Part shown: piece by piece, positions 1-8,976 of the stretch | Position numbering within the stretch: position 1 is the stretch's first letter | Layout of the letters: each line of letters begins with the position of its first letter | Assembly (NCBI RefSeq): GCF_963668215.1 | Contig: NZ_OY764190.1 | Coordinates: forward strand, 5,394,001-5,458,000 | Source of the DNA: an uncultured Desulfosarcina sp. | GTDB lineage: Bacteria; Desulfobacterota; Desulfobacteria; Desulfobacterales; Desulfosarcinaceae | Direction: 5' to 3' | Length of the DNA: 64,000 nt | The notes under the pieces: generated by a model | Database searches by the model: none | The model's input: only the letters and a program-made list of their open reading frames with translations | Told to the model about the DNA's origin: nothing | Program-made: the position numbers and the translations under genes

Positions 1-528
1 CAGCAGAATCTCCTTGGGGGCCACCCGCAGGATTTCATCGATGACGGCCGCCGGATTTCTGGTTTCGGTAAGCCGGAACGTGCCGGTGGATATATCCAGG
101 CTGGCCAGGCCGATCATCTGCCCATGCCGGGAAACGGCCAGGATGTAGTTGTTGCTTTTTTCTTCCAACAGATCGTCTTCGATGATCATGCCCGGGGTGA
201 CGACACGCACCACATCGCGCTTGACCAATCCCTTGGCGGATTTGGGGTCCTCCATCTGATCGCAGATGGCGACCTTGTGTCCCTTTTCGATCAGTCGGGC
301 GATATATCCCTTGGCGGCCCGGTGGGGAACGCCGCACATGGGAATCGAATCTTCGTCGTTCTTATTGCGGGAGGTCAGGGCGATTTCGAGTTCCCGGGAT
401 GCCAGTCGGGCATCTTCGAAGAACATCTCGTAAAAGTCGCCCATGCGGTAAAAGAGAAGAACGTCGGGATACCGCTCCTTGATGGAGAGGTATTGCTGCA
501 TCATGGGGGTGGTTTTAGCGGTCGCCAT
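1..528 (-). CDS. mutS: DNA mismatch repair protein MutS, N-terminal part (3' end outside window)
   Basis: The reverse strand encodes the first 176 residues of MutS, the ATPase that recognises base mismatches and small loops and recruits MutL. Visible hallmarks are the start MATAKTTPMMQQYLSIK, then the mismatch-recognition segment RMGDFYEMFFEDA, which holds the Phe-x-Glu motif that stacks on the mismatched base, and MCGVPHRA. The connector domain begins after residue 120 or so. The ATPase and helix-turn-helix domains lie beyond position 1. The ATG at 528 is the only sensible start because it precedes the conserved N-terminus directly. The downstream neighbour is not visible; the gene upstream is a LapA-like membrane protein about 120 bp away. 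Confidence 0.96.
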   Translation of the reverse strand, partial: MATAKTTPMMQQYLSIKERYPDVLLFYRMGDFYEMFFEDARLASRELEIALTSRNKNDEDSIPMCGVPHRAAKGYIARLIEKGHKVAICDQMEDPKSAKGLVKRDVVRVVTPGMIIEDDLLEEKSNNYILAVSRHGQMIGLASLDISTGTFRLTETRNPAAVIDEILRVAPKEILL

Positions 529-651
529 TAAACAGGACTATATTCGGGCCGGCTGTACACCATACGCCATCGGATGGAAAGCATTGCCCGTGTGGACGGA
601 TCGTTGACAGGGATATCGGATCTGGCCGTTGGGACGACGGCAGTTCCAGGA

Positions 652-1038
652 TCATTGCACCTCGTCGGTCGTTTTCGACGATTCTTCCTCGACGATGGGC
701 TTTACATCGGCAGGAGCGGCGGTTGTCTCGGGTTTCGAAAGCCGTTTTTCCAACGACGACACGGTTTCGACCAAGCTGGCCTCTTTGGCCTTGAGCGTCT
801 TGATGGTTTTGGCGTCCCTGAACTGTCTGAACAGACCGAAAAAATAGGTAATCAGCATACCAGCCAGAAAAAAGGCCACGAAAAAGATTGCATTGGCCAA
901 AAACGGCGTTTCATAATAAAAGAACCCCAAGTCGAGCATCAGACGGCTTTCGGCCATAAAAAACCCTCTGTTCTGAAAAATCAGCAGCCCCACGAAACCG
1001 AAAATCAAGATCCATAAGGCGATTTTCACCTTTTTCAT
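652..1038 (-). CDS. LapA-domain small inner-membrane protein
   Basis: A 128-residue protein with two predicted membrane helices (about residues 5-22 and 46-70) followed by a charged, probably coiled-coil, cytoplasmic tail containing LKAKEASLVETVSSLEKRL and a Thr/Pro/Glu-rich end. This layout matches the LapA (DUF1049) family, whose E. coli member works with LapB in lipopolysaccharide assembly control. A longer reading frame starts at 1107, but the ATG at 1038 is preferred: it is preceded by AGGGAG at good spacing and starts directly at the membrane helix (MKKVKIALWILIF). It lies between mutS and a UPF0280 gene on the same strand; no LapB-like partner is recognised in the window. The function is inferred from architecture only. 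Confidence 0.75.
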   Translation of the reverse strand: MKKVKIALWILIFGFVGLLIFQNRGFFMAESRLMLDLGFFYYETPFLANAIFFVAFFLAGMLITYFFGLFRQFRDAKTIKTLKAKEASLVETVSSLEKRLSKPETTAAPADVKPIVEEESSKTTDEVQ

Positions 1039-1135
1039 AGCCTGTTTCTCCCTCGCCTGGCTTTTCGAATTAAATGTGACGGCTCCGTAGAACCCTTTGA
1101 TTATCAAGCATCTTTATCCTTTTCCACCCGAAAAC

Positions 1136-1912
1136 TCAACCTTTTTTTCCTTGCATGGGAACCAGTTCCACCTGCCCCCAGGCCCCCATTTCACGACCGC
1201 ACACCGCCACAATGCCCAGGACGCCGACGATGGATCTTCCGATAGAAATCGCCGATGCGATCTCGTCAGGGGCATTTATCCGATTGGCGATGGCGGTGGC
1301 CGCCGCATCGGCCAGGGCACAGGAGTGGGCCACCACGCAGACCGCGTCGGCCCTGCCGGTGGACAAAGAATGGCCCACCGTCCCCGACGAGGTGCACACG
1401 CCGACGCCATCTCCGGTTTCGGCCACCTGGATGCCGAATTTCATGCTCAGGGGCGAATGACCGGCGTACAGCCCGGCAATCGCCGGCCGGTCGGTTTTCA
1501 GGAAAATATCCCCGCCGTTCTCCACCACCACCTGCCGGCTGTGCTCCAAAAGATGGCGGCCGACGGAGCCGGCGATCGCTCCGGCAACAGCCGCCATGGG
1601 ACCTACGCCGGCGGCGTTGCCGGCCCGAATCATGTTGCGCACGATTTCAGGCGCCAAAGCATCGGCTCGCCAGGGCACCAGGGTAGTGGCAAAGTCCGGG
1701 TAGCGGCGGATGTAGCCTTCGATCTGCCCCCGCAGTTCCAATACCCGCTCCCGGGTTTGCGCCTCAAGCGGCCGATCCGCCCGGACCAGCAGATCCGTCT
1801 GTTGGCAGACCACCTCGAAAGAGGTCAGGCCGGCTCCGAAAACCAGCTGCCGATAAGTGCGCCGTCCATGGCCGGCAGGAGTCGGGGGATGACGATGGGA
1901 GGGCTGGGTCAT
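1136..1912 (-). CDS. UPF0280 family protein (ApbE-like fold)
   Basis: A 258-residue protein of the UPF0280 family, related to ApbE-type FAD:protein FMN transferases, though the reaction is not established for this family. Recognisable family stretches are VGPMAAVAGAIA, VENGGDIFL, CTSSGTVGHSLS and the Asp-rich ADAVCVVA segment; all of these have counterparts in ApbE. There is no signal peptide, so a cytoplasmic role is expected. It is the last gene of the housekeeping operon that runs from about 7.7 kb to here; only 18 bp separate it from the stop of the dNTPase gene. In other genomes UPF0280 genes often sit near methanogenesis or sulfate-respiration genes, but nothing here narrows the substrate. 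Confidence 0.85.
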   Translation of the reverse strand: MTQPSHRHPPTPAGHGRRTYRQLVFGAGLTSFEVVCQQTDLLVRADRPLEAQTRERVLELRGQIEGYIRRYPDFATTLVPWRADALAPEIVRNMIRAGNAAGVGPMAAVAGAIAGSVGRHLLEHSRQVVVENGGDIFLKTDRPAIAGLYAGHSPLSMKFGIQVAETGDGVGVCTSSGTVGHSLSTGRADAVCVVAHSCALADAAATAIANRINAPDEIASAISIGRSIVGVLGIVAVCGREMGAWGQVELVPMQGKKG

Positions 1913-1930
1913 CGATACGGCATTCCTGTT

Positions 1931-3109
1931 TCACAAAGGGGGTGCCGGTCGCTCGTGCTCCGGAAACTGGTGTAAAAAGTAGCGGTCCGTCATGCCGGCA
2001 ATGTAATCCCGCACGATCTCCGCAGGATTGTGGCCGTCAATATACGACTCGGACATATCGGCCAGGAAACCGGAGAAGATATCCGAGTCGCGCCGGTTGG
2101 TTTCCAGCTCTTCCAATCGCATTTCAAACAGCCGGGCAAACAGCCGCTGGATGGTTTCCGCATGGATCTTGCTTTTGGGGTTCATATAAATGCGTTCCAG
2201 GTTGAAGTCCTTGAGCGCCTTCAGGGCATTGGAAATCTCCGGGCTGAAGGCGATGGAACGCTTGTCGTGACTGTTTTTGATCACATCGGTGACCAGCCGG
2301 TAGACGATCGTGCCGTTGGTATTGCCCAGTCTGCGGGCAATGGCTGAAGGGATATCGCTGCGCTGGAGCAGCCCCAGGCGAATGGCGTCCTCCAGGTCCC
2401 TGCCGATGTAGGCGATGGTGTCCGCCATGCGGACGACGCACCCCTCCAGGGTCATGGGGATCAGCGAAAAATCCGGATCGGCCTTTTTGGCCGTAATCTC
2501 TTTTTCGAAGGTGGCAAAATCCTTTTCCGGGTTGGGCGCCAGGCTGCGGTTATGGATTTCGCCGTCATGGCACAGGATTCCGTCCAGGGTCTGCAGGCAG
2601 AGGTTCCAGCCCTGGCCTTTGCGCTCCACGCAGTCCAGGAACTGGATGCTCTGGACATTGTGCATGAAATAACCGATGCCGGCCTTTTGGCACAGTGCGG
2701 AAAGATACCGCTCCCCTTCGTGTCCGAAGGGCGTGTGGCCGATGTCGTGGCCCAGGGCGATGGCTTCGATAAGGTCTTCGTTCAGGCGCAGAAATCGTCC
2801 GATGGTGCGGGCAATCTTGGAAACCAATTGAACGTGCAATACCCGATGGGTGATGTGATCGTTGGGAATCAGATAAAACACCTGGGTTTTATCGATGTAG
2901 CGGGTGTACGCCCGGCTATGGAGAATCCGGTCCGCATCCAGGGAAAAGGTCATGCGGTAGCCGGCTTCGGCGTCGGTGATCGGATTCCGGCGAATTCCGG
3001 AATCGCTGAATGTGGCGGCTTTGGATAAAATTTCCCGTTCCCGCCGGTTCAAATCCGCCTTCAGTCCATCGAGCAGGGTTGCAGGGCGGTTGGATTCAGA
3101 TTTGTCCAT
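1931..3109 (-). CDS. dgt: Deoxyguanosinetriphosphate triphosphohydrolase-like HD protein
   Basis: A 392-residue HD-domain hydrolase of the dGTPase family, which splits dNTPs into deoxynucleoside and triphosphate. The N-terminal half carries the family signatures DRILHSRAYTRYIDKTQVF and HRVLHVQLVSKIAR, and the metal-binding GHDIGHTPFGHEGE motif. A later Asp-containing MADTIAYIGRDLEDA segment supplies the last metal ligand. The length fits the short, Dgt-like branch rather than the 500-residue E. coli enzyme. Its first 14 bases overlap the end of the ATP-grasp gene, which implies translational coupling. The true substrate preference (dGTP or other dNTPs) cannot be read from the sequence. Confidence 0.93.
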   Translation of the reverse strand: MDKSESNRPATLLDGLKADLNRREREILSKAATFSDSGIRRNPITDAEAGYRMTFSLDADRILHSRAYTRYIDKTQVFYLIPNDHITHRVLHVQLVSKIARTIGRFLRLNEDLIEAIALGHDIGHTPFGHEGERYLSALCQKAGIGYFMHNVQSIQFLDCVERKGQGWNLCLQTLDGILCHDGEIHNRSLAPNPEKDFATFEKEITAKKADPDFSLIPMTLEGCVVRMADTIAYIGRDLEDAIRLGLLQRSDIPSAIARRLGNTNGTIVYRLVTDVIKNSHDKRSIAFSPEISNALKALKDFNLERIYMNPKSKIHAETIQRLFARLFEMRLEELETNRRDSDIFSGFLADMSESYIDGHNPAEIVRDYIAGMTDRYFLHQFPEHERPAPPL

Positions 3110-3875
3110 CGTCGATCATTTGCTCCATCATCTTAAAATAGTCGATACCGGCGGCGCGAAATCCTTCACGCCCGTATTTCATGTTGGCCTCCAAAATGGT
3201 GTACCCGTCGCCGTCGCGGCAGATGTCGATGCCCACATCGTTCCACCGGCAGACCTGCGCCGCCTTTTTTGCCAGGGCCAGCGCCGCTTCGGGAACGGGT
3301 TCCAGGCCGATGTGCCCGCCCCTGGCAACATTGGTGCGAAACTCCCCATCGACTGCGATTCTCCAGTAGGCATGGACCACCTCACCGCCGATCACGACCA
3401 CGCGGATATCCCGGTCCATGGGGATGTACTGCTGGATATAGGCTACATGGCGTTCCTGGAGGTAGATATCCAGATCATCGCGATTGCCAATGTAAAACAC
3501 GCCCCGCCCCATGGCCGACCCCCGCGGTTCCTTGGCGATGCATGGATAGGAAAAATACTGGGGGATTTTCGATTGCTGCCGGCGGCCGTAAAACACCCGC
3601 GTTGGAGGATGGGGCAACCCGGCCAGTTGGAGCAGCGCGGTCTGTTTGATCTTGTCCTGAACACATTTGTAGGTATGGTAGCTGGGAAAGGTGGCCTTAC
3701 CCACGGCGTCGAAAAGGTCGGCGTAAAATGCCGTGGGATAATAGATGACCTCCGCTTCGCGGATCCACTGCATTTCCTGCGGGCTGTAGTCGCTGAAATT
3801 GGGCCGCACGCCAATGGTGCGGACATTGCGGCAGTCGCGCAGGCGAGCCTCCAGTGCCAGGACCTGTCGGGCCAT
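3096..3875 (-). CDS. RimK-like ATP-grasp ligase
   Basis: A 259-residue ATP-grasp enzyme of the RimK group, which couples ATP hydrolysis to formation of an amide bond (alpha-L-glutamate ligation to a protein or small molecule). The N-terminal part resembles the substrate domain of RimK. The ATP-grasp core shows PCIAKEPRGSAMGRGVF (phosphate-binding loop), DRDIRVVVIGGEVVHAYWR and the metal-binding end DGYTILEANMKYGREGF. The family usually has about 290-300 residues, so this is slightly short at the N-terminus. It sits between Mrp (2 bp upstream) and the dNTPase (14-base overlap). The partner substrate is unknown; a standalone role in modifying a ribosomal or metabolic target is possible. Confidence 0.85.
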   Translation of the reverse strand: MARQVLALEARLRDCRNVRTIGVRPNFSDYSPQEMQWIREAEVIYYPTAFYADLFDAVGKATFPSYHTYKCVQDKIKQTALLQLAGLPHPPTRVFYGRRQQSKIPQYFSYPCIAKEPRGSAMGRGVFYIGNRDDLDIYLQERHVAYIQQYIPMDRDIRVVVIGGEVVHAYWRIAVDGEFRTNVARGGHIGLEPVPEAALALAKKAAQVCRWNDVGIDICRDGDGYTILEANMKYGREGFRAAGIDYFKMMEQMIDDGQI

Positions 3876-3877
3876 GG

Positions 3878-4726
3878 CTACAGCTTGGGGACGATGGCCT
3901 GAACCACCTGGCCCAGGGCTTTCACAAAATCCCCGTCACCGCCGGCGGCGGCAATGGGCGTTCCTTCGTCGCAGGCTTTGACCACCTTGGGATCGAAGGG
4001 CAATGTTCCCAGAAAATTCACCCCCATGGTTTCGGCGGTCAAGCGCCCTCCCCGGCTCTTGAACAGTTCCACCGTTTTGCCGCAGCAGGGGCAGGCAAAA
4101 GGTCCCATGTTTTCCACCAGGCCCACGATGTCCATGTTTACGGCCCGGCAGAAGTTGATCGACTTGCGCACGTCGGCCAGGGCCACGTCCTGGGGCGTGG
4201 TAACGATCACGGCTTTGGCACCGGTGATGGTCTGGGCCACGCTCAACGGTTCGTCTCCAGTGCCGGGAGGTGAGTCGACAATCAGAAAATCCAGTTCGTC
4301 CCAGCAGACCTCGGCGATAAACTGGCGGATCACGCCGGTTTTTGCCGGCCCCCGCCAGATCACGGCCTGATCGGGGTCTTGCATCAACGATTGCATGGAG
4401 ACCACTTTCAAACGGTCGCCCACGGACTTGGGAATCGCCCGCTGATCGTCGGATACATTCAAAAGCCCATCGATCCCGGTCATGGTGGCGATGCTGGGAC
4501 CGTGCAGGTCCACATCCAGCAGGCCGGTGGAAAACCCCTTGTCCGCCAGCGAAACGGCCAGATTGGTGGCGAAGCTGGATTTTCCCACCCCTCCCTTGCC
4601 GCTCATGACAATCAGCTTGTTTTTTATTTTTGACAGGGTCTGTTCCAGATTGCGGTCCTGAGCATCGCCGGCCGTCGATTGGCCGGCACCGCCGCATCCG
4701 CTGTTTTCAGGTGGTTTCGCACTCAT
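3878..4726 (-). CDS. mrp: Mrp/NBP35 family Fe-S cluster carrier ATPase
   Basis: A 282-residue P-loop ATPase of the Mrp/ApbC/NBP35 family, which carries and inserts iron-sulfur clusters. The deviant Walker A motif GKGGVGKSS lies at residues 43-51, the switch motif DVDLHGPS follows, and a VDSPPGTGDEP segment forms Walker B. The CPCC motif in GPFACPCCGKT supplies the bridging cluster ligands between two subunits. One extra Cys near residue 11 (SGCGG) hints at the N-terminal region of NBP35-like members. The start overlaps the 3' end of the Mut7-C gene by 20 bases. Iron-sulfur work fits an anaerobe rich in Fe-S enzymes. Confidence 0.94.
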   Translation of the reverse strand: MSAKPPENSGCGGAGQSTAGDAQDRNLEQTLSKIKNKLIVMSGKGGVGKSSFATNLAVSLADKGFSTGLLDVDLHGPSIATMTGIDGLLNVSDDQRAIPKSVGDRLKVVSMQSLMQDPDQAVIWRGPAKTGVIRQFIAEVCWDELDFLIVDSPPGTGDEPLSVAQTITGAKAVIVTTPQDVALADVRKSINFCRAVNMDIVGLVENMGPFACPCCGKTVELFKSRGGRLTAETMGVNFLGTLPFDPKVVKACDEGTPIAAAGGDGDFVKALGQVVQAIVPKL

Positions 4727-5210
4727 CGTTTCTCTTTCTCGGTTGGGTTGAAAAAATGGCTGCCATCCGTTCTTCCATCCGGACAGGGTGGCTTCCCGCC
4801 CAGTATAAACGCCGGCATTGATCGCAGGTCCGAAATCGGGCGTGGCGCTGCCAGACGTAGTCCGGCACGCGACCCTTCACCATCTGCCGGTCCGTTTCAC
4901 GCAGCCTGCAATTGCAGACCACACAGCGGCTGAAGGGATCCAGGTCATCGGCTTTTATTTTCAATTCCCGCATCACCTGCAAAAATTGGCGCCACGGATC
5001 GTTTTCGCGAATGAACACCGGATGGCGGTCTTTGAATCGCCGCCGCAGGTTCGTCGTTCGGGTCAGGATAATCCGTTTCGGGTCAAGCGTTTGCCAGAAA
5101 TCGGACTGCGCGCTCTGGGGCGCGCTCCTAGTGTCGAAACCGGCGGCGCGCAGGTGGCGCGCCAGCTTTCCCAGCGCGGCATCGGCTGCAAAATGAAATT
5201 TCCTTTTCAT
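4707..5210 (-). CDS. Mut7-C RNase domain protein
   Basis: A 167-residue protein of the Mut7-C family (PIN-like fold), named after the C-terminal domain of nematode Mut-7 and predicted to be an RNase. The N-terminus KFHFAADAALGKLARHLRAAGFDT is typical, with an early Asp and ILTRTTNLRRR as acidic/basic core elements. A C-terminal zinc ribbon is built from CVVCNC and CDQC pairs. The frame is open far upstream, but the ATG at 5210 overlaps the TGA of the LolB-like gene (ATGA arrangement) and starts exactly at the conserved domain. The RNA target is unknown. Confidence 0.85.
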   Translation of the reverse strand: MKRKFHFAADAALGKLARHLRAAGFDTRSAPQSAQSDFWQTLDPKRIILTRTTNLRRRFKDRHPVFIRENDPWRQFLQVMRELKIKADDLDPFSRCVVCNCRLRETDRQMVKGRVPDYVWQRHARFRTCDQCRRLYWAGSHPVRMEERMAAIFSTQPRKRNDECETT

Positions 5211-5989
5211 GGCTGCTGCCTGGGCGGCGCGAAGAGTTGGTCGTCCAGCGGGACGTTGGCTTCGTATCGTTCCAGGATCAGGGTTACCCGCTCCCCTTTG
5301 CCACCGGTCAAATCGATCCGCCGGGGCAGCGCGTAGCCGTCGACGACCTGCCGGCCTTTCATAACCAAGGCATGGGTCGCACGCTGGTCGCTGTCGAACC
5401 ATTGAGAATCAACGGGGTCACCGTTGGCGTCCAGGCCGATGCGCTGACGGGTCCTGCCCTGCCCGTCGACAACAAGCAGCTGGGCCGCAGCGCCTTCGCC
5501 CGAAGGCATCAACCGGACCGCCCCGTTCTCAGCAATCGGTATCCGCCCGACCATCAGTTCCAGCAGGTCGGCTACGCTGACATCGATCTGGAGCATGCGC
5601 TTGAGACTGCCGCTGCCGTATCGTTTTTTATAATATTCACCGGACGGGTGCCTGACAAGAAACAGATGCTGGCCATCGCTGGAAAAAGTGCCGGCGGAAC
5701 CGCCGAAAGGGGCGAGCATGTCGATCCGCAGACGATCGTCCAACGCGCCGGCCATGGCCGCCCGAAAGGACTGGGCCGGCTGCCCGGGAGCGGCCAGGGT
5801 CATTTTCCCCAGGCATTTAAAACGCTTCAGACCGGCGTTGGCCGTTTTGAGCCGGGTCGCCAGCTCTTCGGCGGCCGGATCGCTTGGCACTTCGACCTGT
5901 GGACCGTACGCGCATCCCCACAAAGCGGCCCCAATGCACAGCAGCAACACAACTGCCGGCAGGTACGAACGTGAAGAGAGTTCGTTCAT
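5207..5989 (-). CDS. LolB-like outer-membrane lipoprotein
   Basis: A 260-residue lipoprotein: a hydrophobic signal (residues 9-25) ends in LWGC, so Cys26 should be lipidated. The mature part, with LKRFKCLGKMTLAAPGQPAQSFRAAM, RLRIDMLAPFGGSAGTFSSDGQ and YYKKRYGSG, resembles the LolA/LolB fold that accepts lipoproteins at the outer membrane. The match is by pattern only, and DUF4292 is the alternative family. It is coupled on both sides by ATGA overlaps: upstream with the TPR lipoprotein and downstream with the Mut7-C gene. A role in outer-membrane lipoprotein delivery is the best guess. Confidence 0.7.
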   Translation of the reverse strand: MNELSSRSYLPAVVLLLCIGAALWGCAYGPQVEVPSDPAAEELATRLKTANAGLKRFKCLGKMTLAAPGQPAQSFRAAMAGALDDRLRIDMLAPFGGSAGTFSSDGQHLFLVRHPSGEYYKKRYGSGSLKRMLQIDVSVADLLELMVGRIPIAENGAVRLMPSGEGAAAQLLVVDGQGRTRQRIGLDANGDPVDSQWFDSDQRATHALVMKGRQVVDGYALPRRIDLTGGKGERVTLILERYEANVPLDDQLFAPPRQQP

Positions 5990-7686
5990 GGGTTCAGCAA
6001 TTGAATTTTCTTTTCCACCAGCGCCTTTTCGGTGTGGCCGTTTTCAATGGACCGGCGATAGCTTTCCAATGCCTGTGATACCATGCCAAGCTTGCTGTAG
6101 ACATCGCCCAGATGCTCCCTGACAATGGGGTCGTCGGGCACCAGGCGGACCGCTTCTTCCAGAAGCGGCAAGGCCTTGTCGTATTGACCGCGCTTGAAGT
6201 ACACCCACGCCAGAGAGTCCGTGATATACCCGTCGCCGGGCTTGTGTTCCAGGGCTTTGCGAATCAGCCGTTCGGCCTCATCCAGATGAATGCCCATATC
6301 CGCATAGGTGTAGCCGAGATAGTTGAGGGCATTGGCGTTGTCGGGTTCGACCTGGAGCACCTTTTTCATGGTGGCGATGGAAGCGTCTTTTTTGCCCCAT
6401 TTATCATAGACCACACCCAACCGGAAAAAAAGCCGGGGGTTCTCGGGGTCGATGGCAAGCCCTTCTTTCAAGGCCTTTTCGGCTTTTTCATACGCTTCGG
6501 CCTGTTCGTAAAAAGAGCCCAGATACAGTCTGAATTCCGGGTTGTCGGGATCCTTGCGGATGGTTTCCAGCAGAAAGTCGATGGCATCCGGAAGCTTTTC
6601 CATCTCCTGATAAAGCAGGGCCGCGTGAACGGCGGCATTCTGGAAGAAATGCGAATCGGACGCGACCTGTTTCAATTGCTCGATGGCGGCTTCTTTTTCG
6701 TCCATCCCGTCCAGGGATACGCCGGCCAGATATTTGAGGTCCGAATTCTCCGGCGCCCCTTTGATAAGTCCCCGGATGATGACGATGGCGGCCTCGTAAT
6801 CCTGAGCGTCGATGTATTGCCGGACCAGGATGCGAACGATCTCCTTATCTTCCAGGCTCATGCGGCCCAGTTCGGAGAATATCCTGGCGGCCTTTTTCTT
6901 GAATCCCCGGCGATAAAGGACATGGCCGAGCGCCATTTTTGCCTGCGTGTTGTTCGGGTTTCTTTTAAGAATTTCTTCGTATACGGCGGTGGCCTTCTTG
7001 AACTTTTTCTCCGATTCGTACAGCCCCCCCAGTTCGAAGCGCGATTCTACGAGATCGGGCTCGAGTTCCAGGGTCTTTTCATAATACGTTTCGGCTACCC
7101 GGGCGTCGCCGTTGATGGAACTGATGCGTCCGAGGAAAAAATAGCCGGCATAGGATCCAGGGAAATGTTCGACCAGTTGCCGGTAAACGGTTTGGGCTTC
7201 CTCCCAGCGCTGCTGGTCCATATACATGCCGCCCAGTACCAGATAGACATCCTGTTGGGTGGGGTCCAGGGCCAGCACCCGCGAATAGGCGTCCATGGCT
7301 TTTTGCGAGTTTCTCAAGTTCTGGTGGACGCGTCCGGCCAGAAGCAGGGTTTCGATGTCATCCGGATGGCTGCTCAAAATCTCATCCAGCAGTTCGATGG
7401 CTTTCGGGGTGTCTTTTTTCATCAGCCACATGCCGGCCAGTTCGCGCTTGAGATAGATCGACTCCGGATCCAGGGCCTGGGCCTGTTGCATGATGGCGAT
7501 GGCCTGATCGACCTGTCCTTTTTTAAGGTTGAGATGGGCTTCGGAAAACAGATAATAGGCGTTGACCGGCCGCTCGTCCATCCGCGCGGGTGCAGTCCCG
7601 CCAATGCGGGTGCCCTGCCAGGCACAGCCGGCAAGGCCGATAAGGCCATATATCAATACGATGTTGATCCAATCCTGTCTTTTCAT
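5986..7686 (-). CDS. TPR-repeat lipoprotein
   Basis: A 566-residue lipoprotein built almost wholly of tetratricopeptide repeats (roughly 14), with classic repeat endings such as ALDPESIYLKRELA, LALDPTQQDVYLVLG and LEHKPGDGYITDSLAWVYFKRG. The signal peptide ends in LAGC, giving lipidation at Cys21. A longer frame opens at 7770, but ATG 7686 places the signal peptide at the N-terminus, so it was chosen. The proteins known with this build act as scaffolds at the outer membrane, for example in pilus or polysaccharide assembly. The stop overlaps the start of the LolB-like gene, suggesting that the two act in the same envelope process. Confidence 0.85.
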   Translation of the reverse strand: MKRQDWINIVLIYGLIGLAGCAWQGTRIGGTAPARMDERPVNAYYLFSEAHLNLKKGQVDQAIAIMQQAQALDPESIYLKRELAGMWLMKKDTPKAIELLDEILSSHPDDIETLLLAGRVHQNLRNSQKAMDAYSRVLALDPTQQDVYLVLGGMYMDQQRWEEAQTVYRQLVEHFPGSYAGYFFLGRISSINGDARVAETYYEKTLELEPDLVESRFELGGLYESEKKFKKATAVYEEILKRNPNNTQAKMALGHVLYRRGFKKKAARIFSELGRMSLEDKEIVRILVRQYIDAQDYEAAIVIIRGLIKGAPENSDLKYLAGVSLDGMDEKEAAIEQLKQVASDSHFFQNAAVHAALLYQEMEKLPDAIDFLLETIRKDPDNPEFRLYLGSFYEQAEAYEKAEKALKEGLAIDPENPRLFFRLGVVYDKWGKKDASIATMKKVLQVEPDNANALNYLGYTYADMGIHLDEAERLIRKALEHKPGDGYITDSLAWVYFKRGQYDKALPLLEEAVRLVPDDPIVREHLGDVYSKLGMVSQALESYRRSIENGHTEKALVEKKIQLLNP

Positions 7687-7794
7687 CGATGATTCTTTCG
7701 GCTGGGAATCCTGTATCGAAATTTTGTATTGGCGGGCAGCACGATCGGTTGGCCGCTGGCAAGCGTTCATTTCAACAACGAGCGGGCAATGCGG

Positions 7795-8739
7795 TCAGGA
7801 AACGCCCTCGGTATAGGTCTCGAAATCGGGAATTTCCTTTTTGAAATAATCCCTCATCTTTTTAACGACGTTTTTTTCCACCTGCCGCACCCGTTCGCGG
7901 GAAATGCCGTATTTGTCGCCGATCTCCTGAAGGGTGACCGGCGTATCGGAAAAAATCCGGCGGTCGAAAATGTCCAGTTCCCTTTCGGTCATCTGGGTTC
8001 TGAAGGCCGCGATTTTCTCATTGAGCAGGGACTCCATCTCCTTTTTGGCCACCGTCTCTTCCGCCGACTCCGCCTCCGTGCTCATGAACTCGATCCGTTC
8101 GGTATCCGAATCTTCCTTGAGCGGCGCGTCCAGTGAGATGTCCCAGCCGTCCAGGCGCTGATCCATATCCACGATCTCGCGTTCGGAAACGCCCAGACGC
8201 TGAGAAAGCAGTTTGGGTTTGGGATCGAATCCCTCGTCGATGAGCTTCTGTTTTTCTTTTTTAAGCTTGAAAAACAGCTTGCGCTGCCCCTGGGTGGTGC
8301 CGATTTTCACCAGTCGCCAATTATCCATGATGAATTTCAGGATGTAGGCCTTGATCCAGAAAGAAGCGTAGTAGGAAAATTTGACATTTTTATACGGGTC
8401 GAATTTTTTCACCGCCTGCATGAGCCCGATATTGCCTTCTTGAATCAGATCCAGTAAATTCTGCATCCAAACCCGTTGAAATTCCAATGCAATTTTTACG
8501 ACCAGCCGCAAATTGGACGTCACCAGGCGGTAGGCGGCCTCCTGGTCGCCGTGCTCCTGAACCCGTTTGCCCAAAGCCACTTCCTCTTCCCGGGTCAACA
8601 GGCTGTATCTGCTGATCTCCGAAAGATAGCGTTGCAGGGGATCGTATTTGACCAGGGATTTGTCACTGGTCTTGGGCTGCGTCTGCGGCTTGCTTTTCTT
8701 TGCCGAGCCAGCCGCCGGTTTTTTCTTTGCTTTTTTCAT
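7795..8739 (-). CDS. rpoH: RNA polymerase sigma factor, RpoH (sigma-32) type
   Basis: A 314-residue sigma-70 family factor. Region 1.2 starts at YDPLQRYLSEISRYSLLTREEE. Region 2 contains LRLVVKIALEF and DLIQEGNIGLMQAVKKFDP. The stretch TTQGQRKLFFKLKKEK matches the RpoH box, which distinguishes heat-shock sigma-32 from other group 3 factors. Region 4.2 shows LQEIGDKYGISRERVRQVEKN. An unusual Lys-rich N-terminal extension of about 30 residues (MKKAKKKPAAGSAKKS) precedes it. It is the first gene of the minus-strand run that continues through the TPR lipoprotein (108 bp gap). Control in other bacteria is by mRNA structure and DnaK/FtsH turnover; that cannot be judged here. Confidence 0.93.
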   Translation of the reverse strand: MKKAKKKPAAGSAKKSKPQTQPKTSDKSLVKYDPLQRYLSEISRYSLLTREEEVALGKRVQEHGDQEAAYRLVTSNLRLVVKIALEFQRVWMQNLLDLIQEGNIGLMQAVKKFDPYKNVKFSYYASFWIKAYILKFIMDNWRLVKIGTTQGQRKLFFKLKKEKQKLIDEGFDPKPKLLSQRLGVSEREIVDMDQRLDGWDISLDAPLKEDSDTERIEFMSTEAESAEETVAKKEMESLLNEKIAAFRTQMTERELDIFDRRIFSDTPVTLQEIGDKYGISRERVRQVEKNVVKKMRDYFKKEIPDFETYTEGVS

Positions 8740-8872
8740 TCACCTACCAAATGTTTCCGCAATGCAGGTTCCCGATGATGGACCGCCAATCCGTCCAAAA
8801 CGGGAACCCGATGCCCGTATCAAGCGCTTTCGCGCGCGGAAGGTCCGTTTTTCGTGTGGACTTTTAACAACT

Positions 8873-8880
8873 GTTATGGT
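8873..8880 (+). promoter_or_regulatory. Possible extended -10 element for tRNA-Arg
   Basis: The sequence TGTTATGGT fits an extended -10 (TGnTATnnT) and ends about 20 bases before the tRNA. A good -35 hexamer at 17 bp is not seen. The assignment rests on motif and position only. Confidence 0.35.
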
Positions 8881-8899
8881 ACGCGTTCTTTCTGCTTAA

Positions 8900-8976
<77 letters not shown>

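Noticed and set aside
1097..1975. Long plus-strand frame opposite the UPF0280 gene
   Set aside because: It is an antisense shadow; the minus frame carries the family motifs and the plus translation is low-complexity with no homology pattern.
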